A DNA stretch of 64,000 nt, taken from contig CAWDGK010000005.1 in the NCBI GenBank assembly GCA_963801855.1, positions 248,001-312,000 of the forward strand. The letters run 5' to 3'. Position numbers and translations under genes: made by a program. Shown one piece after another: positions 8,892 to 17,548 of the stretch (positions within the stretch are counted from its first letter, which is position 1; every line of letters begins with the position of its first letter). Origin of the DNA: JACDAN01 sp963801855 (GTDB lineage Bacteria > Actinomycetota > Thermoleophilia > Gaiellales > Gaiellaceae). A model generated the notes under the pieces. It did no database searches. It had not been told where the DNA came from and saw only the letters and a program-made list of their open reading frames with translations.

Positions 8892-10178
8892 TCAGGCGGC
8901 GCCGGCGGAGAACGTCACGAGCTGCGTGTCCCCTGTGTCGTTGCCGTCGAGCCTGTTGAAGAGGGCGAGCCAGTCGCGCAGGAGCCGCGGGGTCAGGAAG
9001 TGCTGGCGCACGTACTCCTTGCCGAGCGTCCCGCGACGGCGTGCCTCGGCCGGGTCCTCGAGGATCTGGAGACAGGCCTCGGCGCACTCCTCAACGGAAT
9101 CGACGAGCCAGCCGGTCTCGCCCTCCTGGATCTGGGAGGGGATTCCGCCGACTCGCCCCGCGACGGTGGGGCGGCTCTTCCAGAGACCCTCGGTCACCGT
9201 GAGGCCGAAGCCCTCGCGGATCGACTTCTGCAGCACCGCGGCCGAATGCACCTGGAACGCGTTGACCTCGACCGAGCCGATGTTGTTCAGGTTGGACAGG
9301 ATGAAGATGTCGGGATCGCCGGCGGCGTACTCCACCGTCTGGTTGTAGAACTCCCAGCCTTCGGGGTCGTCGTGGGCCATCGAGCCGACCAGGCCCAGCT
9401 GCAGCCCCGGGTGAGACTCGCGCACGAGCCGGTACGAGTCGATCACCCCGAGGGGGTCCTTCCACGGGTCGAACCGGGACACTTGCGTGATCAGGAGCCG
9501 ATCGACGTCGATCCCGAACTGATCGACGATGTACGCCGCATCCTCGGCGGAGAGCGCCATGTTCTTCGGCGTCAGCGGATCGATCGCCGGAGGCCAGATG
9601 TAGGCCTCGGGGAGATCCGGGGAGCTCGGCACGTACTGCGGCATGTGGAAGATCGCGCCGTCGTACTTCGCGATCGACGGCAGGAGGACGTTGAGAACGT
9701 CCGGGTTCGGCGTCGAGAGGTCGATGTGGCACCGCCAGATCCAGCGTGCCTTCGAGTTCGGGAAGTGGTCGATGACCGCGGCCGGCTGCGGGTCGTGAAC
9801 GATGATGAAGTCGTACTCGGAGTCGTCCACCTCGGCGGCATTCAGCGCGTTGTACCGCTGGAAGATCGCTTCCTCGTCCTCCGTCAGCCCCTGCGGGTTG
9901 CCCTGCAAGCCGTTGTGGATCTTCTTCGTGACGTTGAAGAACTCGTCCTGTCCGTTGATGATCCGCCAGTCCGCCTCCAGACCGGCGCTCTTCATCAGCG
10001 GGACGAGCGTGTAGTTGATCTCGGCGACACCGCCGCCGAACGCCGTCGCGGAAAGATGCAGGACCCTTTTCCCCTCGAGGGGGGCGGCCAGGCGCTGGAT
10101 CTCGGCCATGAGCCCACGGCCGCTGATCGTCGCGTAGTCAGCGAGCGCTTTGGTTCCGACGTTGACGATCGGGAGCAT
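8892..10178 (-). CDS. treT: TreT-like trehalose glycosyltransferring synthase (GT4)
   Basis: A 428-residue GT-B enzyme. The N-terminus (LSATAFGGGVAEI and the following NYTLVPLM), VTKKIHNGLQG, HDPQPAAVI, WRCHIDLSTPN, the nucleotide site VSRFDPWKDPLGVID and the acidic EX7E region SIREGFGLTVTEG match TreT, which makes trehalose directly from a nucleotide-glucose and glucose. It lies 34 bases upstream of otsA on the same strand, so two routes to trehalose would be co-expressed. Sucrose or other GT4 glycosyl transfer is less likely given the TreT-specific N-terminus. Confidence 0.88.
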   Translation of the reverse strand: MLPIVNVGTKALADYATISGRGLMAEIQRLAAPLEGKRVLHLSATAFGGGVAEINYTLVPLMKSAGLEADWRIINGQDEFFNVTKKIHNGLQGNPQGLTEDEEAIFQRYNALNAAEVDDSEYDFIIVHDPQPAAVIDHFPNSKARWIWRCHIDLSTPNPDVLNVLLPSIAKYDGAIFHMPQYVPSSPDLPEAYIWPPAIDPLTPKNMALSAEDAAYIVDQFGIDVDRLLITQVSRFDPWKDPLGVIDSYRLVRESHPGLQLGLVGSMAHDDPEGWEFYNQTVEYAAGDPDIFILSNLNNIGSVEVNAFQVHSAAVLQKSIREGFGLTVTEGLWKSRPTVAGRVGGIPSQIQEGETGWLVDSVEECAEACLQILEDPAEARRRGTLGKEYVRQHFLTPRLLRDWLALFNRLDGNDTGDTQLVTFSAGAA

Positions 10179-10230
10179 GGGGTCAGGCGTCCGTGCTGGG
10201 ACGGTGCGTGCGTTCGTGAGGCGAGTTGAT

Positions 10231-10683
10231 CTATTCCCGGATGAACTTTACGAGCCGGAGCAGAGATCCCTTCCCGTCAGCGCCAGGACCGACCTCGAGC
10301 TCGTCGGAAAGCTCGCGGATGATCGAGATCCCGAGCCCCCCTTCTGTGAGCGTCGAATCCGGCTCGCGGGCGGCCTCTGTGATGGTGAAGCCGCCGCCGT
10401 TGTCGGAGACCTCGACCACGACACGGTCGTGATGCAGCTCATAGACGACCTCGACGGAGCCTTCTGCCCCGTCCTGGTACGCATGTCGCACAGAGTTCGA
10501 ACAGGCCTCGCTGACCGCGAGCTTGAGGTCTCCGATCGTCTCGTCCGAGAGCTCGCGCGTTTGAGACAGCCCGCTCAGCGCGAGGCGGACGAGCGAGATG
10601 TACTCCGCTTTCGCCGGAATGCTGAGGCGGACGATCTGAATGCCGCCGTTGGTAGCCGCCGCAGGGCGTGAATGAGTGGACAT
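10231..10683 (-). CDS. ATP-binding anti-sigma factor / serine kinase (RsbW-SpoIIAB type)
   Basis: A 150-residue GHKL-fold protein with the N-box SEACSNSVRHAY, G1 box VSDNGGGF and G2 box EGGLGISIIREL. The family binds and inhibits stress or development sigma factors and phosphorylates STAS anti-anti-sigma factors. The start is placed at ATG 10683. No cognate sigma or STAS gene is adjacent, and treT follows after 52 bases, so the target is unknown. Upstream lies the repeat element at 10774-10936. Confidence 0.85.
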   Translation of the reverse strand: MSTHSRPAAATNGGIQIVRLSIPAKAEYISLVRLALSGLSQTRELSDETIGDLKLAVSEACSNSVRHAYQDGAEGSVEVVYELHHDRVVVEVSDNGGGFTITEAAREPDSTLTEGGLGISIIRELSDELEVGPGADGKGSLLRLVKFIRE

Positions 10684-10773
10684 CGGTTTTGTGAAGGTTC
10701 TAGCAGGTTTGCAGGGAACGATTCCTGCAGTCCTTCCTCTATTCCTGCCTGGGCTGCCGTCTAAACGCTCTAA

Positions 10774-10936
10774 GGAGGGTTTGGCGGGATAACGCTCGTT
10801 GCCGGGTGCGATGCTCGTTTCCAGGCAAGGACGCAGGGAGCGTTCGTATCTCTTCGATACGGGCGCGACTGAGGACGCAGCCTGGGGGCGAGCAGCGCGG
10901 CCTGGCGGCACAGGCCGATATTGCGCCAGACCCTCC
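10774..10936. repeat. MITE-like inverted-repeat element, long copy
   Basis: The ends are inverted copies of GGAGGGTTTGGCG (10774-10786) and its complement with one mismatch (10924-10936). The terminal 30 and about 40 bases match the two ends of the 73-bp element at 48761-48833 in opposite orientation (28/30 and about 38/42 identical by eye). The central part here (about 90 bases) is absent from the short copy. It carries no gene and lies between htrA and the anti-sigma gene. The outer base of the element forms part of the htrA stop region (TAG at 10938-10936). Confidence 0.7.
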
Positions 10937-12156
10937 TACGGGTTCCTGTGCAGGCGCCGGGGCCGTTCGCCGAGGCGCACCGGCACCTCGAGCCGGCGGC
11001 CGTCGCGAAGAATCGTGAACCGAACGACCTGCCCGGGAACCAGGCGCTCACTCACCACGCGAACGAGATCGTCGGCGCTGCGGATGCTCTCGTTTCCAAT
11101 GTTGACAACGACATCGCCTCCGACACGGAACTCGGCTCCGTTGAGGCGGCGCTGGTCGCTGCCACCCCGAAGGCCGGCTTTGGCCCCCGGGCTCTCGGGG
11201 ACAACGGTCGCGATCGCTGCTCCGCGTTCGACCGCGTACCCGAACCGCCTGGCAATCGTCGGCGTGAGATTCTCGGCGTTCACGCCAACGTACGCGTACG
11301 CGACTCTCCCGTTCCTGACGAGCTGGCGGAATGACCTCTTTGCGGCGTTGATCGGGATCGCGAAACCCACCCCCTCCGACTGGCCGGATTCGCTGCGGAT
11401 CTGAGCGTTGATCCCGATCACCCGGCCCCGTGCATCGAAGAGCGGGCCGCCGGAGTTTCCGTGCGTGATCGGCGCATCGGTCTGGATCGCGTCAGCGACG
11501 TTGTACTCGGAGGTCAGCGAGTTGATCGTGCGGTTGGTCGCGGAGACGACCCCGACCGCAATCGAGCTCTCGTTGCCGAACGGGCTCCCGAGGGCCGCGA
11601 CCGGTGAGCCGACCACAGCACGGCCGGAGTCGCCGAGGGGGACGGGCTGGAGCGAGTGAGCCTCAGGGTCGACCTTCAGGACGCCGACGTCGTCGAAGAC
11701 GTCCCAGCCGACCACGGTTGCCTCGATTCGGTCGCGATCGCGGAAACCGATGTAGACGCGGTCCGCGGCTTCGGCCTCCTCGTCACCGTCACCTGCCGTG
11801 GTCACGACGTGGGCGCTCGTGAGGATGTAGCCCTCGCGGGAGATCACGAAGCCCGAGCCCTGCGCGGCCTGCTCGGCCGGTGGCCGGTCGTCGAAATAGG
11901 CGTAGACCGTGACCACGCCGCCACTGCGCGCCTGATAGATCGTGGCCGGATCGAAGCCGTTTCCGGCCAGCGGCTTGGCGGCTGCATTCGGCGCCTCGAT
12001 CTCCCGCTCGACCGGCAACGCCTCCGCAGAGCCCGAAACGACCACGGTTTCGGTGCCGCCGTCGATCAAGCCCGCCTTGTCGGCGGCAACGACGGAAACG
12101 AGACCGCCGACCGCGGCAGCGATCAGCGCGACAGCTGCAAGGGCGGAGGGACGCAC
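10936..12156 (-). CDS. HtrA/DegP-type serine protease with one PDZ domain
   Basis: Membrane-anchored or exported protease: a hydrophobic segment at residues 5-25, trypsin-like domain with catalytic His116 (TSAHVV), Asp155/156 (FDDVGVLKVD) and Ser235 (THGNSGGPL), then one PDZ domain (about 290-400). It would handle misfolded extracytoplasmic proteins. The GTG start at 12156 follows GTGAGATG; 64 bases separate it from the sensor kinase stop upstream, so it could be co-transcribed with that two-component system. The stop codon sits at the edge of the repeat element. Confidence 0.92.
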   Translation of the reverse strand: MRPSALAAVALIAAAVGGLVSVVAADKAGLIDGGTETVVVSGSAEALPVEREIEAPNAAAKPLAGNGFDPATIYQARSGGVVTVYAYFDDRPPAEQAAQGSGFVISREGYILTSAHVVTTAGDGDEEAEAADRVYIGFRDRDRIEATVVGWDVFDDVGVLKVDPEAHSLQPVPLGDSGRAVVGSPVAALGSPFGNESSIAVGVVSATNRTINSLTSEYNVADAIQTDAPITHGNSGGPLFDARGRVIGINAQIRSESGQSEGVGFAIPINAAKRSFRQLVRNGRVAYAYVGVNAENLTPTIARRFGYAVERGAAIATVVPESPGAKAGLRGGSDQRRLNGAEFRVGGDVVVNIGNESIRSADDLVRVVSERLVPGQVVRFTILRDGRRLEVPVRLGERPRRLHRNP

Positions 12157-12220
12157 GACATCTCACTGTAGCCACGTCCCCTCGAAGCGCCAGGGCTCGT
12201 TTGCACGTGGAAACGAGGAG

Positions 12221-13648
12221 CTAGAGGGCTACAGGGCGAGTGCGGGCTCGCGATCCTCGACTCTCGGCCGGGCTAGGCGGCAGTTTCAACGTGAAAACGG
12301 TGTGGCCAGGGCGCGAATCGAGCTCGATCTGGCCGCCCATCAGGCTCGCAAGCTCCTGTGCGATCGCGAGCCCGAGGCCGGAGCCCGAGGAAACGGCATC
12401 CCCCGCGCGATAGAACCGCTCGAAAACCTGCCTCTGCTCGCCTGCCGGCACTCCGGGGCCGTTGTCCTGGACACGGAAAGCGGCTCCCTCCGGCGAATCG
12501 GTCGTGGCGAGCCGGATCCTGGTCCCCGGAGGCGTGTGGAGGATCGCGTTCTCGACCAGGATGCGCCCGATCTGGCGAACGCGCTCCTCGTCGGCGAGCG
12601 CCGAGGCCGGTGCGCCCGGCTCCACTTCCAGAACGTGGTCTCGGCCGCGGCCGACCCCGCCGAACTCCGTCGCGAGCGAGATTGCGATCTCCCCGAGGTC
12701 GACGGTCGCCATTTCCACGTGCAAACGGCCGGCGTCGAGGCGGGAGAGGTCGAGCAGGTCGGTGGCAAGCCGGGTCAGGCGCTCGACCTGGAGTCGCATC
12801 TCCGCCAGGAACTCGCGTTGAGTCTCCTCGTCCATATCCTCGTCGGTCAGAAGCTCGATCTGGCCTCCGAGGGCGAAGATCGGCGTTCGCAGCTCGTGCG
12901 ACGCGTTCGCGATGAATTCTCTGCGGGCCCGCTCGAGCGCCGCCAGCCGCTCACGCATGCGGTCGAACGCGACGGCAAGCTCTCCGAGCTCGTCCGCGGT
13001 CTTGTCCACCACCGGCTCGTCGAAGCGCCCCCCGGCGATTCGATCTGCGGCCCGCTCCAGGCGATGAATCCGCCGCGCGAAGATTCGGGAGAGCAGGAAT
13101 CCGACGAGCGCAGCGACGATGAGGGCGAGCGCGCCGGCCGCCAGGAAGCGCTCACGGACGAGCGAGACGTTCTCGAGTGTGTCGTCGAGCGGGGCGGAGA
13201 CGAGCAGGATGTAGGCGCCGCCGAACGGTGCGGCCACCTCGGCAAACTCCACGCCGTCGCGCTGGACGACCCCGCGCGTCGTTCGGCTGTGCTCCGCAGC
13301 CCGCTGAGCGACCGGATCGCGGTCGTCCGACTGCCCGATCGGCCTCGAGTCCGCGTAGGAACGCAGAAAGACGGGAGTCTCGTTCAGGAACTCGTAGACG
13401 GTCACCCGTACTCCTCGGACCTGGCTCTCTGCGAGCACGAAGTCGCGCATGATGAAGCCCGGGTCGTTCTCCGCACGCGTGTAGTCGAGAACGATCGAGT
13501 CGACGGTTCGCTGCAATTGCGACGTCCGGCCGTCCACGAGGCGGTTCTCCAGCGTCGGGACGACCGCCACGTAGACGATTCCGAGCGCGCCGGCGACGAG
13601 GGCGATCAGCGCCAGGCTGAGCTTGACGCCGACCGTGCGGAGCCGCAT
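12221..13648 (-). CDS. sensor histidine kinase
   Basis: Starts at ATG 13648, overlapping the response regulator stop. It has an N-terminal membrane helix (residues 8-30), an extracytoplasmic region, a second helix (about 170-195), a HAMP domain (ARRIHRLERAADRIAGG), the phospho-acceptor ASHELRTPIFAL, N-box LVENAILHTPPG, G1 VQDNGPGVP, F-box VFERFYRAGD and G2 GSGLGLAIAQEL. It forms a two-component pair with the gene just upstream and may control the HtrA protease gene downstream, as CpxA-type systems do; that link is inference. An apparent kinase-regulator fusion in this frame is caused by the frame shift in the regulator. Confidence 0.92.
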   Translation of the reverse strand: MRLRTVGVKLSLALIALVAGALGIVYVAVVPTLENRLVDGRTSQLQRTVDSIVLDYTRAENDPGFIMRDFVLAESQVRGVRVTVYEFLNETPVFLRSYADSRPIGQSDDRDPVAQRAAEHSRTTRGVVQRDGVEFAEVAAPFGGAYILLVSAPLDDTLENVSLVRERFLAAGALALIVAALVGFLLSRIFARRIHRLERAADRIAGGRFDEPVVDKTADELGELAVAFDRMRERLAALERARREFIANASHELRTPIFALGGQIELLTDEDMDEETQREFLAEMRLQVERLTRLATDLLDLSRLDAGRLHVEMATVDLGEIAISLATEFGGVGRGRDHVLEVEPGAPASALADEERVRQIGRILVENAILHTPPGTRIRLATTDSPEGAAFRVQDNGPGVPAGEQRQVFERFYRAGDAVSSGSGLGLAIAQELASLMGGQIELDSRPGHTVFTLKLPPSPAESRGSRARTRPVAL

Positions 13649-14350
13649 CAGGAATCCCGGAAGCGGTAGCCGGCACCGCGAACCGTCAGGATGAACTCCG
13701 GCTCGCTCGCGTCCCGCTCGAGCTTCTCGCGGAGATGCCGCACGTGAACGTCGATCGTTCGCGGTTCCCGGTAGCGACGAGTCGCCCCAGAGCGCCTCGA
13801 GGAGCTGGCGGCGGCTGAAAACACGGCCCGGATTGCCCGCGAGCGTCTTCAGGAGCTCGAATTCGACGTAGGTCAGCTGCACCCCCTCGCCTCGCACCTC
13901 CACGGATCGCCGGGCAGGGTCGACCGAGAGACCCTCGGTCTCGATCACCTCGCTGTCCCGCCGGTCCTGCTGCGCCGGGAGGGACGCACGGCGAAGGAGT
14001 GCCCGAACCCGGCTCCTGAACTCGCGAATCGAGAACGGTTTCGTGATGTAGTCGTCAGCGCCGAGCTCGAGGCCCAGGACCTTGTCCAGCTCGTCGTCCC
14101 GCGCCGTCAGCATGATGATCGGGACGGTGCTCTGGGCTCGAATGCGCTTGCAGACCTCGAGCCCGTCGAGCTTCGGCAGCATCAGGTCGAGCACGACGAG
14201 GTCTACGGGCTCCTGCTCGAACTTCGCGATCGCCTCCTCTCCGTCCCGCGCGGAGAGCACACGAAAGCCGTCCCGCTCCAGCGGATAGGAGAGGAGCTTC
14301 TGAACGGAGTCCTCGTCGTCGACGAGGAGAATTGTCGAGGAGTCGGGCAC
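13648..14350 (-). CDS. OmpR-family response regulator, one-base frame shift near C-terminus
   Basis: Receiver domain with VDDED, phospho-acceptor in LVVLDLMLPKLDG and TKPF lysine, followed by a winged-helix domain (LTYVEFELLKTLAGNPG and RRQLLEALWGDSS). The frame shifts near 13775 by one extra base; in the next frame the protein continues correctly as YREPRTIDVHVRHLREKLE and ends VRGAGYRFRDS, giving 233 residues. Without the correction the frame runs through into the kinase and makes a false 709-residue hybrid. GTG start at 14350. Confidence 0.88.
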
Positions 14351-14405
14351 GGGCGCATCACCGCCGGGCGCGCTACGCCAAGGCCCTCCCTACTATAGCC
14401 CGGAC

Positions 14406-16292
14406 ATGCCGCCGTTCCGGCCCCCAACCGCACGGAGGCGGGTGCGGCCCGGGTCGCTCGAGCGGCCGGTGAACGCGCGTGCCTACCGCGGCACGGCCCT
14501 GCTCGTCGCAATCCCCCTGCTGATCACGGCGTTCACGATCAGCCGGCCCGAGCCGCTTCCACCCCCGACCTTGCCTCCGGCCTTCGACGAGGTCGGCGCA
14601 ACGCAGACCGCGCGCGACCTGAGCACCCAGTTCCCGACCCGCACACCGGGATCGATCGGCGCAGACGACGCAGCGGACTGGGTCGCGGAGCGCCTCACGT
14701 CTTTCGGTTTCCGCGTGCAGAGGGACCGGTTTCGCGCCGAGGTGCCGGGGGAGGGCCGCGTCGGGCTCGAGAACGTGATTGCGGTGTCCCCCGGACGCTC
14801 CGCCGACGTGATCGTCGTCATGGCGCACAGAGACAACCTCGGCCTCGGCCAGGGAGCGAACGACAACGCCTCGGGCACGGGCGCGCTGCTGGAACTGGCC
14901 CGCGGCTACGGGTTGCGTGCGGCGCCGGCACCGGGACAGGCACGGGCGCCCGTGAGCCCCACGCACACGATCGTGTTCCTCTCGTCCGACGGCGGTGCTT
15001 TCGGAGGCCTCGGAGCCGCTCGTTTCCTCGACGCTTCGCCGTACCGGTCACGCATCGCAGCGGCTGTCAACGTCGTGGCAATCGGGGGGAAGGACACGCT
15101 GCGCATCGAGCTCGCCGGAGACAAGCCCCGAACGCCCGACGCCGTGCTCGTGCAGACGACCGCCGCGCGCATCCTGGGGACAGGCATGGAGCCGCGGCGC
15201 ACGAGCGCCGCAGGACAGCTGATCGACCTTGCGTTCCCCTTCAGCCTGTACGAGCAGGCTCCGTTCGTCGGCCAGGGAGTCCCCACGGTCACCATCACCA
15301 CGGCGGGCGTGCGTCCGCCACGGCCACTCGAGGACACGCTCCAACGGCTGAACGACCGCCGAGTCGGGCAGGCAGGGCGCGCGCTGGAGGCGATCGTCGG
15401 CTCGCTGGACGAAGGGGTGGCGCTCGCCCGGGACAGCTCCAGCTATGTCTACCTCGGGTCGCGAATCGTCCAGGGCTGGGCGGTGAAGCTCGTCCTCATC
15501 ACCGCGCTCCTACCGTTCCTCCTCGCCGCCGTCGACCTCTTCGCCCGTTGCAGGCGGAGGCGAATCGCGCTCGCGCCCGCCCTGCGGAGCTTCCGCAGCC
15601 GGCTCGCCTTCTGGCTCTGGGTCGCCGCAGTGTTCGCAGTCCTCAGGTTCGCAGGAGCCTGGCCGAACGTCGATCTCCCTCCGCCGCCCGACACCCAGGT
15701 CGCAGGGGACTGGCCGGTCGTCGCGCTCGGCTTCCTCGCCGTGCTGGCTCTCGCCGGTTGGCTCGTCACACGCGAGCGCCTCCTGCCCCGGCGCCCCGTT
15801 TCAGCCGAAGAGGAGCTCGCCGGCCAGACCGCCGCGCTTCTCGTCCTGGCCGTCCTCGCGCTCCTGACGGTCGCCACGAATGCTTTCGCGTTGATCTTCC
15901 TGCTGCCGTCGCTGCACGCATGGCTCTGGCTGCCGCAGCTCCGCCGGAGCCGGCCCGTCGTGCGAGCGGCAGTCATGCTCGCCGGGCTCGCGGGGCCGGC
16001 CCTGCTGCTCGGCTCGTTCGCCTGGCGCTACGACCTCGGCTTCGACGCGCCCTGGTACGTACTCGAACTGGCCGCCATCGGGTATATCCCGCTGCCGGCG
16101 ATCGCGATCACGCTCGGTTGGCTCGCAGCCGCCGGCCAGCTCTCGGCGATCGCCGCCGGACGATATGCCCCGTATCCAGATGCGCGCGAACGGCCTCCTC
16201 GGGGACCGATCCGCCAGGTCATCGGCCGTGCGCTCCGCTTCGTTCTCGGACGCAGCGGCAGCACCGAGCTCAAGCGAGCCGTAGGTAGCTGA
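14406..16292 (+). CDS. M28 peptidase-like membrane protein
   Basis: A 628-residue protein with an N-terminal membrane anchor (about 29-46), an extracytoplasmic M28-type domain and a C-terminal half with about eight membrane helices. Metal ligands His141 and Asp143 (AHRDN) and Asp153 (ANDNASGTGALLEL) are present. The usual catalytic Glu-Glu pair is replaced by SSDGGAFGGLGAARF (Asp195), so activity is uncertain. It is divergent from the two-component system (gap 55 bases). The 3' end overlaps the convergent moeA end by 23 bases. Confidence 0.8.
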   Translation: MPPFRPPTARRRVRPGSLERPVNARAYRGTALLVAIPLLITAFTISRPEPLPPPTLPPAFDEVGATQTARDLSTQFPTRTPGSIGADDAADWVAERLTSFGFRVQRDRFRAEVPGEGRVGLENVIAVSPGRSADVIVVMAHRDNLGLGQGANDNASGTGALLELARGYGLRAAPAPGQARAPVSPTHTIVFLSSDGGAFGGLGAARFLDASPYRSRIAAAVNVVAIGGKDTLRIELAGDKPRTPDAVLVQTTAARILGTGMEPRRTSAAGQLIDLAFPFSLYEQAPFVGQGVPTVTITTAGVRPPRPLEDTLQRLNDRRVGQAGRALEAIVGSLDEGVALARDSSSYVYLGSRIVQGWAVKLVLITALLPFLLAAVDLFARCRRRRIALAPALRSFRSRLAFWLWVAAVFAVLRFAGAWPNVDLPPPPDTQVAGDWPVVALGFLAVLALAGWLVTRERLLPRRPVSAEEELAGQTAALLVLAVLALLTVATNAFALIFLLPSLHAWLWLPQLRRSRPVVRAAVMLAGLAGPALLLGSFAWRYDLGFDAPWYVLELAAIGYIPLPAIAITLGWLAAAGQLSAIAAGRYAPYPDARERPPRGPIRQVIGRALRFVLGRSGSTELKRAVGS

Positions 16293-17472
16293 CGGCCGAG
16301 CCGGCCCGGAGCTCGCCGGCCCCGGCAGGAATCAACACGAGGACGTCTGCTCCGGCCGACCGCGCGATCATGTGCGACTCCTGACCGGTCAGGACATCGA
16401 GCTCGACGGCGCCGCCGACGATCGACGAGCGGGCTCGCACGAGCTCCGTCCGGGCCGGATTCGCCCGCACTGCGCCGGCGAGCCGCCCCGGCTCGAACCG
16501 GGGCAACGGGTCGGTCGCGCCCTGGAGCGCCAGCACCGCGGGCCGGACGAAGAGCTCGAAGCACACGAGCGTCGAAACGGGATTTCCGGGCAGCCCGAAC
16601 ACGAGCGTCCGTCCCTTGACGCCGAACCACACCGGCTTACCGGGCTTGACCGACACTCCCCAGAAGACCTCGTCGACACCGAGCTCCGCGCCCACGGACC
16701 GAACCAGATCGTGGGGCCCAACCGACACGCCGCCCGTAGTGACGAGCACATCCGCTTCCAACCCGACGGCGAGCGCGTCGCGATGCGCGCCCTCGTCGTC
16801 GCTGACGGCATCGAGCACGTGCACGCCCGTGCCTGCCGAGCCCAGCTGCGCGCTCAGGAGCACGGTATTGGCCTCGTAGATCTCCCCGGGCGCGAGCTCG
16901 TCGCCAGGCCGGCGAAGCTCGGTTCCCGTGGCGAGCACGGTGGCCCGCGGCCGCCGTGAACAGAGGATGTCGGCGACGCCGGAGGCGGCGAGCGCGCCGA
17001 GCCGGGCGGGACCGAGGCGCTCCCCCCGCGCCACCACCACATCCCCGCGCCTGACGTCGCCGCCGCGTGGGCGAACGTTGGCACCGGCACGCACGGCTTC
17101 GCCGATCTCGATCTCGTTGTCATGATCGACAACATACTCGAGGGGGATGACGGCATCGGCGCCCGCCGGCACCGCGCCGCCGGTCGCAATGCCCATTGCC
17201 TCTCCGGAAGCAAGCGCTCGCTCCGCCGGACGTCCTGCGGGAATCCGGGCCACGACCGGAAGCCGGCCGGGCGTGTCCGCAGATCGCACCGCAAACCCGT
17301 CCATCGCTGAGCTGTCGAACGGCGGCAGGTCGAGCTTCGCGTGAGCGGGCTCGCCGGCCACCCGGCCCGCTGCGTCGGCGAGCCTCACGGCCTCCGTTTC
17401 CAGCGGCTGAGCCCGCTCCAGAATGAGAGCTTGCGCCTCTTCGATCGACAGGAGGGCGGCCACCTCACACAT
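16270..17472 (-). CDS. moeA: molybdopterin molybdenumtransferase
   Basis: It inserts molybdate into adenylylated molybdopterin. The 400-residue protein shows the N-terminal LPPFDSSAMDGFAV and IATGGAVPAGADAVIP, the MoCF-like domain with LATGTELRRPGDEL, VLVTTGGVSVGPHDLV, and VFGLPGNPVSTLVCFELFVRP, then the C-terminal beta barrel. ATG 17472 is chosen; GTG 17463 is also possible. It lies about 9 kb from moaB/moaC, so the pathway is split. moaA, moaE and moaD are not in the window. Confidence 0.95.
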   Translation of the reverse strand: MCEVAALLSIEEAQALILERAQPLETEAVRLADAAGRVAGEPAHAKLDLPPFDSSAMDGFAVRSADTPGRLPVVARIPAGRPAERALASGEAMGIATGGAVPAGADAVIPLEYVVDHDNEIEIGEAVRAGANVRPRGGDVRRGDVVVARGERLGPARLGALAASGVADILCSRRPRATVLATGTELRRPGDELAPGEIYEANTVLLSAQLGSAGTGVHVLDAVSDDEGAHRDALAVGLEADVLVTTGGVSVGPHDLVRSVGAELGVDEVFWGVSVKPGKPVWFGVKGRTLVFGLPGNPVSTLVCFELFVRPAVLALQGATDPLPRFEPGRLAGAVRANPARTELVRARSSIVGGAVELDVLTGQESHMIARSAGADVLVLIPAGAGELRAGSAVSYLRLA

Positions 17473-17548
17473 TTAACCCGGGCGCGCCGGCCGAGCCGGC
17501 CCGCCCTACCTGGTCGGCGCCGCCCAGTCGGGCGCCTAAGGTATCCGC

